Notes: generated from the letters alone by a model not told the origin. Counted from the first letter of the stretch, positions 24,136-35,660 are shown. The stretch: DNA of 64,000 nucleotides from Eleusine coracana subsp. coracana (GCA_032690845.1 CM064432.1:57596071-57660070), one strand, 5' to 3'. Translations and numbers: made by a program.

Positions 24136-25051
24136 AATCTTGTACTTTGTTTGATGTAGTGCTCATGCAAAATGCCTTGAAAATAAAATTTCATAATGTC
24201 TTTGCTTTTTTTCAAACAAAATGTTTTGATCAATAGATCATATTATTGAAACCTATGAATATAGTTTTACTTGGTTGATTGTTGCTATTCACAAGTTGAA
24301 ACAAGTCCTACATTCCCTACCTATCTTGTCCAAAAGTTCAAACTAGTAGACAATTTCTCTGTGTCAAACAAAGAGCGATGAAACTTTCATCACTCATTGA
24401 TGGAAGTTCCATCGTCCATGGAAGTTCTATGGAAACTTCCGTGACCTCTCAATCGGGCTATCTGCCCAAACCCGAGAGCGACGAAACTCCCATCGCCCAA
24501 TGATAGAACTTCCGTCACTCTCAGGTTAAAGGGCCCGATGCCCCTCTTCTTCCAAGTCAACCGTTCACTCCTCTCTTTCTTTTTCTCTCTCATCCACTCA
24601 AATCCTAGGCGGTGATTCCTAGCAATTTGAAGGTTCCACCGACGAAGTTGATCAAAAAGGTGGAGATTTGGCTCCTCCCCCACGGAAGTTACGCAATCTC
24701 CATTGATTTTCTTCATTTTTGACCTAGGTATGAGTTTTGACCTAAATTTTGTTTTTAAGTCAATAGTTCAAATGCCTTCACTTTCCTTGGATAGATTGAC
24801 TCCTCTAGGGCTAGTCTACCCTATTTTAGAAGTGTTTGACATGTTGTGGTAGGATCTAGGAATAATACAATTTTGATGCAAACTGCAAATGAAGGAATTT
24901 TTGTCAGAACTTCCGTAATGACAGAACTTCCGTGGGCTATAACGGAACTTCCATCGCCTGCAGTTCAGTGCATTGAACTTGATCATCTCTTAAATCTTAA
25001 CCCTAACATGTGACTCATCTTGGTCAATTCTTTTGCCAGTGTCAATTCAAG
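24136..25051. other. Sirevirus spacer between pol and the 3' ORF
   Basis: Non-coding. It contains many GGAAGTTCC/GGAACTTCC-type palindromic words around 24400-24520, near 24690 and at 24900-24960, of the same type as in the LTRs. Confidence 0.7.
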
Positions 25052-26124
25052 ATGGTGAGAGTCAGGCAAGGGGCAACTGTTCAACTTGAGAGAAGCGATG
25101 ACTCCTCTTCCTCCTCCTCTTCAAGTGAGGAACTTGTGGCTGTCTTTAAGAGGAGGAAGTCTGTTGCAGTTCGGGATCATGGTGCGAGTGGTCAAGGATC
25201 CAGCGGGGATGCCCAGATAGTACATGTTCAGCCATGAGGGTCTCTCCCTCCTAGGTGGTCCCTAGATAAGGGCAAGAAGCCTATGAAGGAAAAGAGGTCC
25301 GGAAAGGCAAAGGGATCCTCAAGAGCAGCAAGGACAGAGATGTGTATGAGTTGATGGGATTCAACTATGGATGGAATGAGAAACTAATTTGTTAGTTCTA
25401 TGCGACTCTCTACCTTGATGGCAAAGGTGTTCTTCATTGGAGGACTCAAGGTCAGGGATACTCAGTTTCTGCCTTGAGGTTTGCTAGCTACTTCTTCCAA
25501 GGCAATGCTGATTGTACGAGGGAGCTCATCTCAAATGAGCCTGTGATGAAGGATACATACATGGCCTTCATGTATTATGAGCCAATCAAGAGATACTTTG
25601 GCTTAACAAATGGTCTTCACAACTACTACTTCACGCTCAACCGGATGCTTAGAGTGACCATCACACCCAAGGGAGGATATGCTACTGCTATAGTGGAGAG
25701 CTCAAGGAACATTCTTGCTAGGTTTAATCCTCAGGCAAGACCCTTCTATGACATGGACTTCATCACTAATGAAATTCACTTAGCTTCCATTGACACTAGA
25801 AGGAGCCTTCCTTATGCTCCCTATCTCATGAGGATGATTGAGACTGAGACTGGGATGATCTTTGAGAAGGAATGTGGGCACCTTCCACTCAGGCCAAGAG
25901 TGCAGTCCGAGGTCCGACCCATGTTTGCTCCTTCCAAAGGTGTGTCAACTTCTGAGAGAGCCGACATCAATCGGTTCTATGCTGAGCAAGCTACTGCAGC
26001 AGCAGCAGCAGCAGCAAGGGCCTCTTCCTTAGCAAAATATAGGGGGAGCTCCTTCACATGTTTGTGTGATTCATGCATATCTTTAGGGGGAGTTCCGCTA
26101 TATTTTGCTCTTTGTCTAGTTTGA
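25052..26124 (+). pseudogene. Extra ORF behind pol (envelope-like position) of the Sirevirus
   Basis: It starts at ATG 25052 with a basic, Ser-rich head (residues with SSSSSSSSEE, then KRRKS) and meets a stop at 25235-25237. The main open part is 25474-26124, about 215 residues, containing KDTYMAFMYYEPIKRYFG and RSLPYAPYLMRMIE, then a short poly-Ala run. I see no signal peptide, membrane segment or known catalytic motif. Some Sireviruses carry an ORF here, sometimes called envelope-like; position is the only basis for that label, so the function is unknown. Confidence 0.55.
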
Positions 26125-26169
26125 TTATCTCCTTTATATCCTTTTTAATCTATTGTCATCAATCACCAA

Positions 26170-26181
26170 AAAGGGGGAGAT
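26170..26181 (+). other. Polypurine tract of the Sirevirus
   Basis: AAAGGGGGAGAT directly precedes the TGAAGATGC start of the 3' LTR, the expected place and composition for plus-strand priming. Confidence 0.85.
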
Positions 26182-27657
26182 TGAAGATGCATCTAGGATC
26201 CCCTAGTGGGTTTTGGTGTATGATGACGGAAGATAACAATTGTGCTAATAATATTCATGAAGTAAATGTATAGATAATCAAAATTATTGTCTAAAGCCAC
26301 ATTTGCAAGATGGCTATTACTCTTAAAAAGAAGAAAAGGAAAATTGACTCAAATGCCGTAAAAAGTAGTTTTTATTTTAATTGAGTCATAGGCATGCTGA
26401 ACTATAAATGGGGGTAAATCAATCTTGCTAAGAAGGGAAATTTATGTGCTCAAGCCTACCAAAAAGTTTTGTGAGAGTTTAGCCAACCAATGCCTCAAAT
26501 AACCAATCCTTTTTGAGCCAAATAGAAAGTCACAAAAGTTTCGTGGTTCATTCCATGGAAATTCCGTCATTGCCAAGCTTCTAACCTCAGCCAACCCAAG
26601 AGTTATGGATGTTCCGTGGGATCCCCCATGGAAGTTCTGTTGTTCTCTGGTTTCTCTATGTTGCAAACCCGAGAGCGACGGAAGTTCCTTGATGACCATC
26701 ACGGAAGTTCCGTCGTCTCTGACTTAGTTGAAATCCATCCACACAATAGCTCTTTTTGAACTGACAGAAGTTCCGTGGGTAACCAAGAAAGTTCCGTCAG
26801 ACACAGAAAAGTTGTGTAACAGCTAGTTTTTCGGAGAGCCTCTATAAATAGCTTACCCCTTCCCCCGTGGGAAAAGTTGGACACTTTGGTATTTCACTCA
26901 TTTTTCAGCTAGAGCTCTCCACTCTCACTCCTAGTCTTGTTCTTGAGATTCCAAGCAAGCGAGAGAGATCCAGCCACAAAAGATTGAATCCATCCCCTCA
27001 AAAGCTTTAGCACATCTTTCCCTTCCCATCAAGATTTGATTTGTTTGTTACTCTTGGAGAATTGATCTCCTAGACGGCTAGGCGTTGTCCTTGAGATCCC
27101 AACTTATTGTGGTGAGACGGGAATGTTTGTGAAGGTGTGATTTGCCTCCAGAGGAAAAGAATCGAGTGGAGAAAGAAATCTGAGCATGATCTTTGTGATT
27201 GCTTGGCAGGGAAAAGGGTTGAGAGAGACCCAGCCACTTTGTGTGGCTCCTCAACGAGAACGTAGGAACTACTTAGTGTGGTTGTGAAACCTCGGGTTAA
27301 CTCTTTGTGTCTCTCTTTATATTTCTGCTTTTCTATCATATTATTATGTTTGATTCACTTGTTGATTGTGTTGCTAGCTATCCATCAAAGAACCCTAAGC
27401 GTGCATTGCTATTGCTTCACCTTTGTCAAATATTATATCTCTACTTGTTTAGTTATCCGTATTTAAATAAGTTTTAGAAAAAGGTTTGATGAAGTTCTGT
27501 CATTTGATAAAACTTCTGTGGTGACGGAAGTTCTGTTATTCCTGACGAAAGTTCTGTCATTCCTGCCATTTGATCAAAAACTTAGTGCTTTTTCAGGATT
27601 ATTTTTAGGTTGCCTATTCACCTCCCCCCTCCCCCCTCCCCCTCTAGGCAACTTTCA
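26182..27657 (+). repeat. 3' LTR of the Sirevirus element
   Basis: It is alignable end to end with 17212-18676, with many point differences and small indels, so the insertion is not young. It starts TGAAGATGCATC and ends CAACTTTCA, giving TG...CA termini. TATAAATA lies at 26843-26850. Confidence 0.88.
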
Positions 27658-27753
27658 ATTGATATCAGATCAGGAATCTTCTACAAGACTTGAAAGCTTG
27701 AAGATTGAAAGATGTGAAAGCCAGAAGAAGGTGACAAACCTTAAGATCTTGCT
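27658..27753 (+). mobile_element. Truncated second Sirevirus internal region
   Basis: Directly after the 3' LTR, the sequence again matches the element interior (compare 18677-18773), including a mutated primer site and the start of gag. Similarity stops abruptly near 27753. This shows an LTR-internal-LTR-internal arrangement. Confidence 0.8.
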
Positions 27754-29052
27754 TCAGAGTAGCTACTCCCACGTGTATATCTCACAATTTAGAGAGTATC
27801 ACAACATACTAGATATTTGTAAATTGAGTATGTAGTCATACTAGAGGGTATGTGGACATACTTAATTTTTTTATTAGGATACATGATATATAAGAATATA
27901 CTCACTTTTATATAGCAGTAAATGCGATATATATTCATATGCTTATAACTAGAAAATCATTCAAAAAAGATTATGGTTATCAAATCCTTTTTTAAGTATA
28001 TGTACATACTCAAAATGACAAATGAGTATGAACACATAACCAAGTTGGATTTTTCAACGTATGAGTAACTATATTTGGGAGTAGAATGGAATTACCCTAT
28101 ATATATGTATATATAGGTATATGTTTATACCCATTTATCATTTTGAGTATGTACACATACTTAAAATAAGATTTTTGAGAATAATAACTATAAAAAATTA
28201 TCATAATGCATTAATATATACACCCTCGGTGCAACTTGGCAGTTTCTATAGATTTTTTTCTACAGGGCATCCGGCCGGCAAGGTTTGACTGGTGTGTACA
28301 TGAAAAACTATCCAATGTTTCGTTACTTTTTTATTTAAACACTGGCCATAGTTATCACTTCTTTAAAAAATAAAATGAAATTCACAATAGGAATACCACC
28401 AACACAACTCCTATCCTGCTATCCACAATTCGTTAAAACTAATTCTCGTATAGATAGCTCACCATTTGATACGTACGTGCAACGTGTATGCAGAGATAGA
28501 TGTTGAACAATGTTCAACTCTAGAGAGAGATTATATTACTAGTCTTCTGCATGGCATCAGCGACGTCTATTTGCACATACGCGCTCCCTAATGTTAATTA
28601 TATGATATAAAATGGCATACAAGAGACGGCTCCGTCTATCTATCGCCCCTGCGACCTTGCAGATGGAAATGAAGGATGAAAACGCTCGAGTGGACACATG
28701 GTGTAGCCTGTAGGGGGAGTAAGAGTAACCCGACATGTTCGTACGGCTAAAGTGTGGGAGACGTTTGGGGCTTTTGATCGATTGGGAGAGCCAAGAGCGA
28801 TCCGCACGTCGAGCCGTACGTGCCGTCGTTTGCAAGATAGGTGTGCCTTGTTCTCGTTTGGACAGCGGCCGGCGTGGCATTCTAGCTAGGCTGGCATGCT
28901 AACCAGGGTCGTCCCTATGATTTTGGACAGACAAAATTTCTATATAAATAAAATATATTAAAGACTACTATTATCAGTAAAATCAATAGTATATTAAAAA
29001 TATTTATATAAAAGTATTTTACATGTTATTTAGAAGTTTTTTGTAACATTTC
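27754..29052. other. AT-rich spacer with a hairpin-type repeat
   Basis: It contains a long inverted repeat (27991-28038 against 28119-28165), also bounded loosely by CTACTCCCA near 27765 and TGGGAGTAG near 28076. I see no gene; an open stretch on the minus strand at 28557-28880 has no recognisable motif. Confidence 0.4.
27991..28165. repeat. Inverted repeat, arms of about 45 bp
   Basis: Arm 1 (27991-28038) contains AAGTATATGTACATACTC and arm 2 (28119-28165) contains GAGTATGTACACATACTT, its imperfect reverse complement. The arms flank about 80 AT-rich bases. It could be a decayed MITE. Confidence 0.6.
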
Positions 29053-29240
29053 TTTATGTCAAATTAGTAACGTCAATACTATCGGTGTTAACTTCATCTA
29101 ATAATTTTTTCTCCATGTCTAAAGTGGCTAAATCATTCAATTGTTCTTGAGATATTTTGGACCTTAAATAATTCTTCAACAGTTTTATTTTAAAAATCTT
29201 TTATTGATGCCACAGTCACACGCACATTAAATGGGATCCG
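29053..29240 (-). pseudogene. hAT transposase C-terminal remnant
   Basis: Translated on the minus strand, this gives a segment like the C-terminus of plant hAT transposases of the TTF/ZMYM-like group: NYLRSKISQEQLNDLATLDM, then LLDEVN and a stop at 29053-29055. A stop or frameshift interrupts its 5' side. The catalytic part is not visible in the flanks. Confidence 0.55.
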
Positions 29241-31080
29241 ATACGCAATGGTAATATTTGGATAACAATCCTTCTTTGTACTAATTTTTTTTCATAAAAG
29301 ACATTCATCTCTCTATCTATAAATTATGGTGAAAGAACTTAAAACAATTAGCATAAATATAGGGATTAGTTGTTGCTACATACATCGGGGCTGACTCGTC
29401 AAACTGAATCGTCATACTGGTTGTGATGTCGTGCACTGCGCTAGATATGGAGGAGATTCAGCATTATTAGTGGATTAGGTCTGAAATTTCATGGCGTCCT
29501 CCTTGTGTGCGGCAGCAGCATAATAACAAAAAGCCCTGTAGCAACAGGCCAAAACCCAATATACCGACAGGTTGGCCAGCTCGTCACTATATTATCGTAG
29601 CTGAAAATAATAATTAACAACGGCGGATAACTTACAGACCGAACAAACTGCAGCTAAAAATATATTAGTAGCGGTGGGTGACATCTTCATCCGCCGCTAC
29701 GCCTCAACCCGAAAAACAAAAAAAAAGAGCATGAGTCTGCTGGCCTGCTCATAGCCCACACTCGAACCCGCCCGTCGGATCCAGGGAGAGAGGGGAGGAC
29801 CGCGGCCAGATCTCGCACGAAGGCGACAAGGTTTCTTAGGTCGCCGTCGCCGCTTGGTCGCCCGTCGTCGTGCCTTTCCGCGAGCCGCACGGCAACCACC
29901 ACTACCTGGCTGCCCGTCGCCAGATCTGCTCGTTGCCGCCAGCCGCAAGGCCGCCGCCCGTCGGGATCTGAAGGGGGGAGTCCAGCCGCCACTGGATCTG
30001 GCAGTTAGAGGCCACTCGCCCCATGTTGCAGCACCGCTTGCCAGAGAGGGAGGAGGAGGGAGGCCTGCTCGGAGGAGGCAGGCCCGGATCTAGCCGCTAC
30101 GATGCCCCACCGCGTCGCCCCATCGCGTCTGGCCGTCGTTCGCCAACCTTGCGCCCTCGCTCACCCACCCTTGTGCCGACTACTCACCCTTCCCTTGCAT
30201 CGGCCGCAGCCCGCACGCCGCCATAGCCTGCATGTCGCCAGCCCGGCTAGGGGAGGGAGAGGAGTGGGCGATGCGGGGAGAGAGGAGGGAGAGGGGTGGG
30301 GATCCATGGGGAGGCAGGGAGTGCCGGAGAGGAGTGGGGCGGACACACACAGACAGTCATCCCACATAGACTTGGAGAACTCTCCTCTCTCATGACCGTT
30401 GTACATCCCAATGCGAGTAACACGAGTAGCAACCCGAACTAGACGTAGGGAGATACCCCGAACCTGTATAATCTCTTGTGTACTATTGAGTTGTCATCAC
30501 CGAACTTAAGAGCGTATTCCCTGGACAAATTCTACTAGACGGTGACCGAAACACCGACATATATAAAGTTAAAGGATTACAGTTGTATAGCTATCAACTT
30601 GTTTTTTGATAGAAAAAATTAGAGATCAATTGGTAAGAAGAATGATTACTTGTTAGTTAGTGCAGCTGCAGTGCAAGACTTCATTGTGATCTTCACAATC
30701 AATTTTAGACACAAACATTGTAACTAGTCAGCCTAAGTTCTTCTCTTAGAGAAAAAACATTGAAACAAACTGCTATATCAATGCATTGAGTCACATAAAA
30801 AGTGGTACATAGACTATAATTCATAGTTTTCTTAAAGGACTTACTTAAACCATCAGAGTGAGCACATAGGTGGTGGCATAAATAAAAATGCTAATCTGAA
30901 GTTTTTATTGATTCCATATTTGCAAAGCAATGATGCATTGAAAAAATACTTCAGAAGGTAAAAATGTATAAGATATGAAAAAAAAAGGTGCTAACACTAG
31001 TATGTGATCAATGATGCATTGGAGGATTAGTGTATGAATACATAAGCACAAGATATGCTAACAATTTATTTATCCATGGA
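29241..31080. other. Spacer with GC-rich, transposon-like sequence
   Basis: At 29690-30400 the DNA is very GC-rich with several overlapping open frames on both strands, none with a recognisable domain. Around 30410-30570 the text resembles the edge of an LTR element, but I could not find a second copy. No gene is supported. Confidence 0.35.
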
Positions 31081-32129
31081 GAGAGAAATGCAGATGGGTT
31101 CCGGGTAGAAATATTATGGAAAACAACTGATTAATGAAGATTGGTTGTGGCAAACAATACTAAGAAGGAAATATAGCCAACAAAACAATTGCGAAAGTGC
31201 AAAAGAAGCCTGGGGATTCTCACTTTTGAGTGGGGCTTATGAAAGTAAAGGGACACTTTCTATGCTTTGGTAGTTTTCACCTAAATAACGGGGAAAAAAT
31301 AAGGTTTTGGGAGGATAAGTGGTTGGGTAATTTTACACTTAAACAACAATACCCCTCCTTATATTTTATCGTTAGATGAAAAAAATAATACAGTTGCTAC
31401 TGTATTCAGTGCTATACCACTAAATATCTCTTTTAGAAGGAGTCTTGTTGATCAAAACTTGGTCCTTCGACACAACTTAGTTAGTTGGATTGTCCATATT
31501 AGGCTTAATGGGGAGAACGATACTTTTAGTTGGGATCTACAATAAAATGGCATCTTCTCAGTTTGTTCTATGTATTGTACCGTATCTTATAATCCTAATG
31601 TTAGGTGTTGTAAGAAGATCTGGAGACTTAAATTGCCTTTAAAATCAAAATATTTATGTGGTATCTCAAATGAGGGGTTGTGTTAACAAAGGATAACTTC
31701 GCTAGATGGAATGGGAATGGTAGCAAACAATGTGCTTTCTGCCACAACCAAGAAACAATCCAACCTCTCTTTTTTTATTGTCATTATGCTAAGTTTATAT
31801 GGCGAGTAGTGTACTTTACTTTCAGTTTCAATAGCCCTCGTAGTATGGATGATATGTTTAACGATTGGTTACTAGGGGTAAATAAAGAAACAAAAAACCT
31901 CATGCTAATGGGTGCTTCTGCTATTTTTTGGGTCATATGGATTAGTAGGAATGAAATTATTTTTAACAAATCTCTCTTAAAAAAATATATGCAAGTTCTT
32001 TACAAGGGAACTCACTGGCTCCGCTTCTGGGCTCAGCTGCAGAGGCGTGAAGAAGACGTTGCCATGCTAACAGAGGCATGTCGGTCGTTGGATATGATGG
32101 TCATGCAAGTTTTTGCCATCTATGGATGA
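31081..32129 (+). pseudogene. Decayed LINE, 3' end with zf-RVT-like domain
   Basis: At about 31285-31380 a short frame reads GEKIRFWEDKWLGN, typical of the region after the reverse transcriptase in plant L1-type LINEs. It is closed by a stop. From 31680 to 32129 a 149-residue frame holds the zinc-binding zf-RVT-like domain (CAFCHNQETIQPLFFYCHYA, then FWVIWISRNEIIFN). There are several stops and frameshifts between the two segments. It is unrelated to the RTE LINE at 40595. Confidence 0.75.
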
Positions 32130-33179
32130 AGATTTAGCAATAGAATTGTTGTCTAATAAAGGAGGTGTCCAAACTTTTATTGGTGTTTTCCTTTGATGTT
32201 ATGCGTGGTATCAGATGTTCATGGTGCAGGTGAGGCAGCTATAGTATTGTAATTAGGGACTCTATCCTCATTGAGGTGAAGGCCGGCATATTCTTCCACT
32301 ATCTAAAAAAAGATGGGTTCGAGAGGCACATGTAATACAAATTTAAAGCAAAGAGGAATCACTAGAGGGGTAAAAAAAACTAGGATGTCAACCCACAGAC
32401 CACATGTCAATAGTTGGACTATATAATCAAAGACCATATAAATGTCCCCCTTGTACTTGTTGTCGTCAACTATTTTTAACATCATGATACATAGAAATTA
32501 TGGACATATTTAACTCAACAATCCATAGGAACTAAAACCGTGGAAATAAAATGAGTCATACTTGGCTTCCCTTGCTGGTCCCTCTCTAGGTCGGCAGTGT
32601 ATTCACCAATCCCATCATCAGCTCCAACGATAAACCAAGGAAGCCATATCCAAATTGGTAATTCATTCAATTAGCCGTAATGGTAAACAATGGCTGGGTT
32701 TACATAAGTTTGTGTAAAGCATTATGAAGCAAGTTCCCTTCATGCATTTCATCAAACACCTGATGAGTAGAAGAGGTTGAGCAAAGCAAAGGAAGGGAAC
32801 ATACACATAAGTGTGGTCCAGCCCCGAGCGCTTCTGCATGGTGGGTTGTTGTTGCTTTTGCTCGGCAGTGGCACTATCAGCAACTCGATGAAGGAGGAGA
32901 CGGTGGTCGACACGTGGTGTCGTCATTAGCAGAGTCTTTGTTGTTCTTGGCAGCTAAGCTGCACTCCCATGCCTTGACGGGAGGCACGACGGGGAGAGAG
33001 GGGGAGGCGTGATGGGGAGAGCAGCGAGCTAGAAGCGGCTGAGGAGGAGGCATAGGGAGTAGGGTTTGGAGAGAGGCGGTGTTATTGGGAGAGAGAGACG
33101 AAGAGAATAAGGTCATGAGGGTGAGAGCCATCTTTTTCTTTTTTTTCTATTCGATACCCAAAAGGGGGGGGGGGTTATA
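32130..33179. other. Spacer, no supported gene
   Basis: Mixed AT-rich DNA with a GC-rich block (32870-33130) whose open frames are of low complexity. A G run lies at about 33164-33173. It may belong to the CACTA-like element whose end is at 33468. Confidence 0.35.
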
Positions 33180-33468
33180 TGCATAGGCGGGTTATCAATA
33201 ATGGTTTAGATGGTGAACCACTGCTGATAATTGCTTATCCACGGCGGTTGACATAAATGAACTGTTGCTGATAATTTTGAAACTTATCAGCAGTGGTTCT
33301 ATAAATGAACCGTTGTTGATACTCGTTATCAACAGCGGTTCGAAAGGGCTGCAATTATTGGTTGGACCCATAGTTTCTGAACCGCTATCGTTAATCTATT
33401 AGCAACGATTCTAGAGCAATCGCTGCTGATGGAGTTCTATTTATGAGTCTTTTTGTAGTAGTGTTTAT
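33180..33468. mobile_element. CACTA (En/Spm)-like terminus
   Basis: The stretch ends CTTTTTGTAGTAGTG, the complement of CACTACTACAAAAAG, a typical CACTA terminus. It is preceded by several diverged subterminal repeats in both orientations with the core AACCGCTGTTGATA/TATCAGCAGTGGTT. I could not fix the other end; a CACTA word at 29590 has no matching target-site duplication. Confidence 0.6.
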
Positions 33469-33600
33469 GAATTTGCTATACCATCCTGGAGTGTTTTGGG
33501 TCTTCCAAACACTCAATTTTTTGAGCTAAGGCAGCAAGCCTTCTTCTCCAAATTCGGTGGGTCTCTGAGCTCCATTCCCATCTCCGGTGAGGACTCCAAC

Positions 33601-33858
33601 CAGTGGCAGACCTAGACTTTCATCCTAGGGTATGCCAAAAAAAATTGTTTAAAAAATGCTATTGATAGGAATTCAACTTATGACCTTTATGTATTTATAC
33701 TAATTCAAGCTCATCAACCAGTTACACTATAATAGCTTTTATGATTTTAGTAAACAAATTATTTCTTTTTATCCAAACTACACACTATATGTATTACTAT
33801 TTATCTAGACCTAGGGTATGCCATGACATATAGGACATACCCTGTAGGTCCACCCATG
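33601..33858. mobile_element. hAT-type MITE, 258 bp, with perfect 8-bp target-site duplication
   Basis: ACTCCAAC flanks it at 33593-33600 and 33859-33866. The ends are imperfect inverted repeats, CAGTGGCAGACCTA and CATGGGTGGACCTA. The interior is AT-rich and non-coding. Confidence 0.85.
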
Positions 33859-33866
33859 ACTCCAAC

Positions 33867-35660
33867 GGGTTAGTGTGTTAGGGTTCGGGGTTGTTGGGGG
33901 CTCCTCCATAGTCGGACATAGAAGAAAGGTTTGGGAGGAGAAGACCAGCCCGGTGGTGGAGGCTGTTGGTGGGGTTGTGATGTGGCGGGAGCGCCACCAG
34001 CCGCGGTGGTGGAGGAAGGCGGTCAGGCAGGGCTGGGGTGGGGGCGTCCATGGTGATGACAACGGGGGTGGAGGAGACGGAGGGAGGTGGTAGACAGGAG
34101 GGGGGAGGGGGGGCTTGGCGCGATAGGATCGGATCAGGGCACCATGGCAGTACCTCGCCAAGGCAGAGCGGGAGCTGGGGCAGCAGCGGGGCTGCGGGGG
34201 CGAGGCAACTCAGAGAGGCGGTGGTGCATAGGAGGCCGGCTCCATGAAACATGCGTTGATTTACTGGGATAGAGATTAAAGTTATTTTTGGTGTGTGTCT
34301 AAAAGGCTCAAAGCTCGTGCACCTCAAGGGGCCTTCTGAATTTCTCTCCACGTCCAAAAGATCACCTCTATTGCAAACGAAGGAGATTACCTCCACTTTG
34401 TGCTCCTACCGGCATTCTAATCATGGCTTCCCCAACCACCATTGCTCAAACATTTGGCTTGATCTAGGGAGGAAAATACAAAGAGAAGGATCGAGAGCTA
34501 TACTGGATACGTACTTGTGGAAACATGGGGAGGGAACAAACAATTTTTTTTAGGGAACAAACAATTTACTCGAGCATCTCCAAATCTTCCCAAAAACTCT
34601 CCCTAAATCAAATTAATGGGGTTTAATCTAAAAAACCATCTCCAACAACTTCCAAAATAACTCACAGATTTATTCTCTTCTTAAATTCTCTCCATTTGTA
34701 GCTAGAAACGGGTAGAAAATTGGGAGCCCCAATCCTTGTATTTAGAAGGAAATTAATATTGTTATGGTCCCAGATACTAACGTGGACCAATCAAAAATTT
34801 TTCTGATCTATCTTTAGGGAGAACTGTTAGAAGAGACAAAAAAACTTCTCCCTAATAATTTTTGGACTACTCCCCAAAACACTCTTTTGGGGTCAATTTA
34901 CTAGCGCACAGTCGGTTGGAGGATGTTTAAAGTAAAGAAGTCTATTTTACTCCCGGACAATCCGGTGGTAAGTGTAACCATCTAAAAAAATCACCACAGA
35001 TCAAATGAACTAGTAAGCCATGGCGCGCTACGCCACGCTAACAAAGGAGAATATAAATCATGATCAGTGGTAATCTATTTCTTATTTCTTAATTGATGGT
35101 TATCATGCGCATTTTTTCTTTGACATATGTTGTTTCCTCTTCATCTTTTTTTAAGAAAAGTCAGCCTTTTTAGCTGTAATAAAAACTATTGGAAACTGTG
35201 GACCAGCCTCACAGCCACCAATGACAAAAAAAAATGTGCAGTAAGAGACCTATAGCAGATTGTATTTCAATAGTTTCAATTTGTATTAATATATGATTGA
35301 AACAGAACTATACATAAATTATATAAACATCAAGGACTAAATTGCAAAAATACAGCCAAAACTCACAGACCACCCCGACTCATTCGGTTCCTGATTCCCG
35401 ATTCCCCTAAACGCCATCATCTTCCTCACCTCGCATTGCCATGTCCACCCCGGCGCCTCCCACAATCCTCTTCCCATTTCTCCTCAGATCTAGCGCCCAA
35501 GGATAACATCAAAAAATATGAAAATTGAAGACTCGTATCCCCTTGTCATCCCTAGTATCCCTCTTTTATTCCTCAACATCCACCGCTGTTCCATAGTCCA
35601 TAACCGAGCTTGTATCAAACTCTCTCTCGCCCAATCGCTTCTCGTCTCTCCCCCTTCAAC
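33867..35660. other. Spacer with GC-rich block and a micro-duplication
   Basis: 33867-34260 is GC-rich and low in complexity with open frames on both strands but no domain. 34531-34567 is a micro-duplication. 34570-34935 has loosely inverted ends (GAGCATCTCCAA and TTGGAGGATG) and may be a decayed MITE; I found no target-site duplication. No gene is supported. Confidence 0.4.
34531..34567. repeat. 16-bp direct repeat flanking a T-tract insert
   Basis: AGGGAACAAACAATTT occurs at 34531-34546 and again at 34552-34567, perfectly, with only TTTTT between them. Confidence 0.65.

Larger units (their letters stand above)
17212..27657 (+). mobile_element. Sirevirus-type Ty1/copia LTR retrotransposon, decayed
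   Basis: LTRs of about 1.47 kb flank an 7.5-kb interior with gag, protease, integrase and RT/RNase H in copia order. An initiator-tRNA-Met primer site follows the left LTR and a purine tract precedes the right one. Sirevirus traits are the long gag with a coiled-coil segment, the zinc knuckle, the extra ORF behind pol, and many short palindromes in the LTRs. The coding region is broken by stops and frameshifts. Internal sequence resumes right after the second LTR (27658-27753), so the copy is part of a longer recombined structure and no target-site duplication can be assigned. Confidence 0.85.

Noticed and set aside
17207..27662. Target-site duplication for the Sirevirus
   Set aside because: The right LTR continues into internal sequence, so the flanks are not a target duplication.
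28557..28880. A 107-residue minus-strand frame
   Set aside because: Basic composition without a motif, and no splice or promoter context.
30410..30570. Possible LTR edge
   Set aside because: No second copy, primer site or TG...CA borders could be found.
29587..33468. A complete CACTA element from a CACTA word at 29587 to the terminus at 33468
   Set aside because: The 3-bp flanks do not match and the left end lacks the conserved terminus, so only the right end is reported.
34570..34935. Possible MITE with GAGCATCTCC ends
   Set aside because: The inverted ends are weak and no target-site duplication is visible; mentioned only in the spacer entry.
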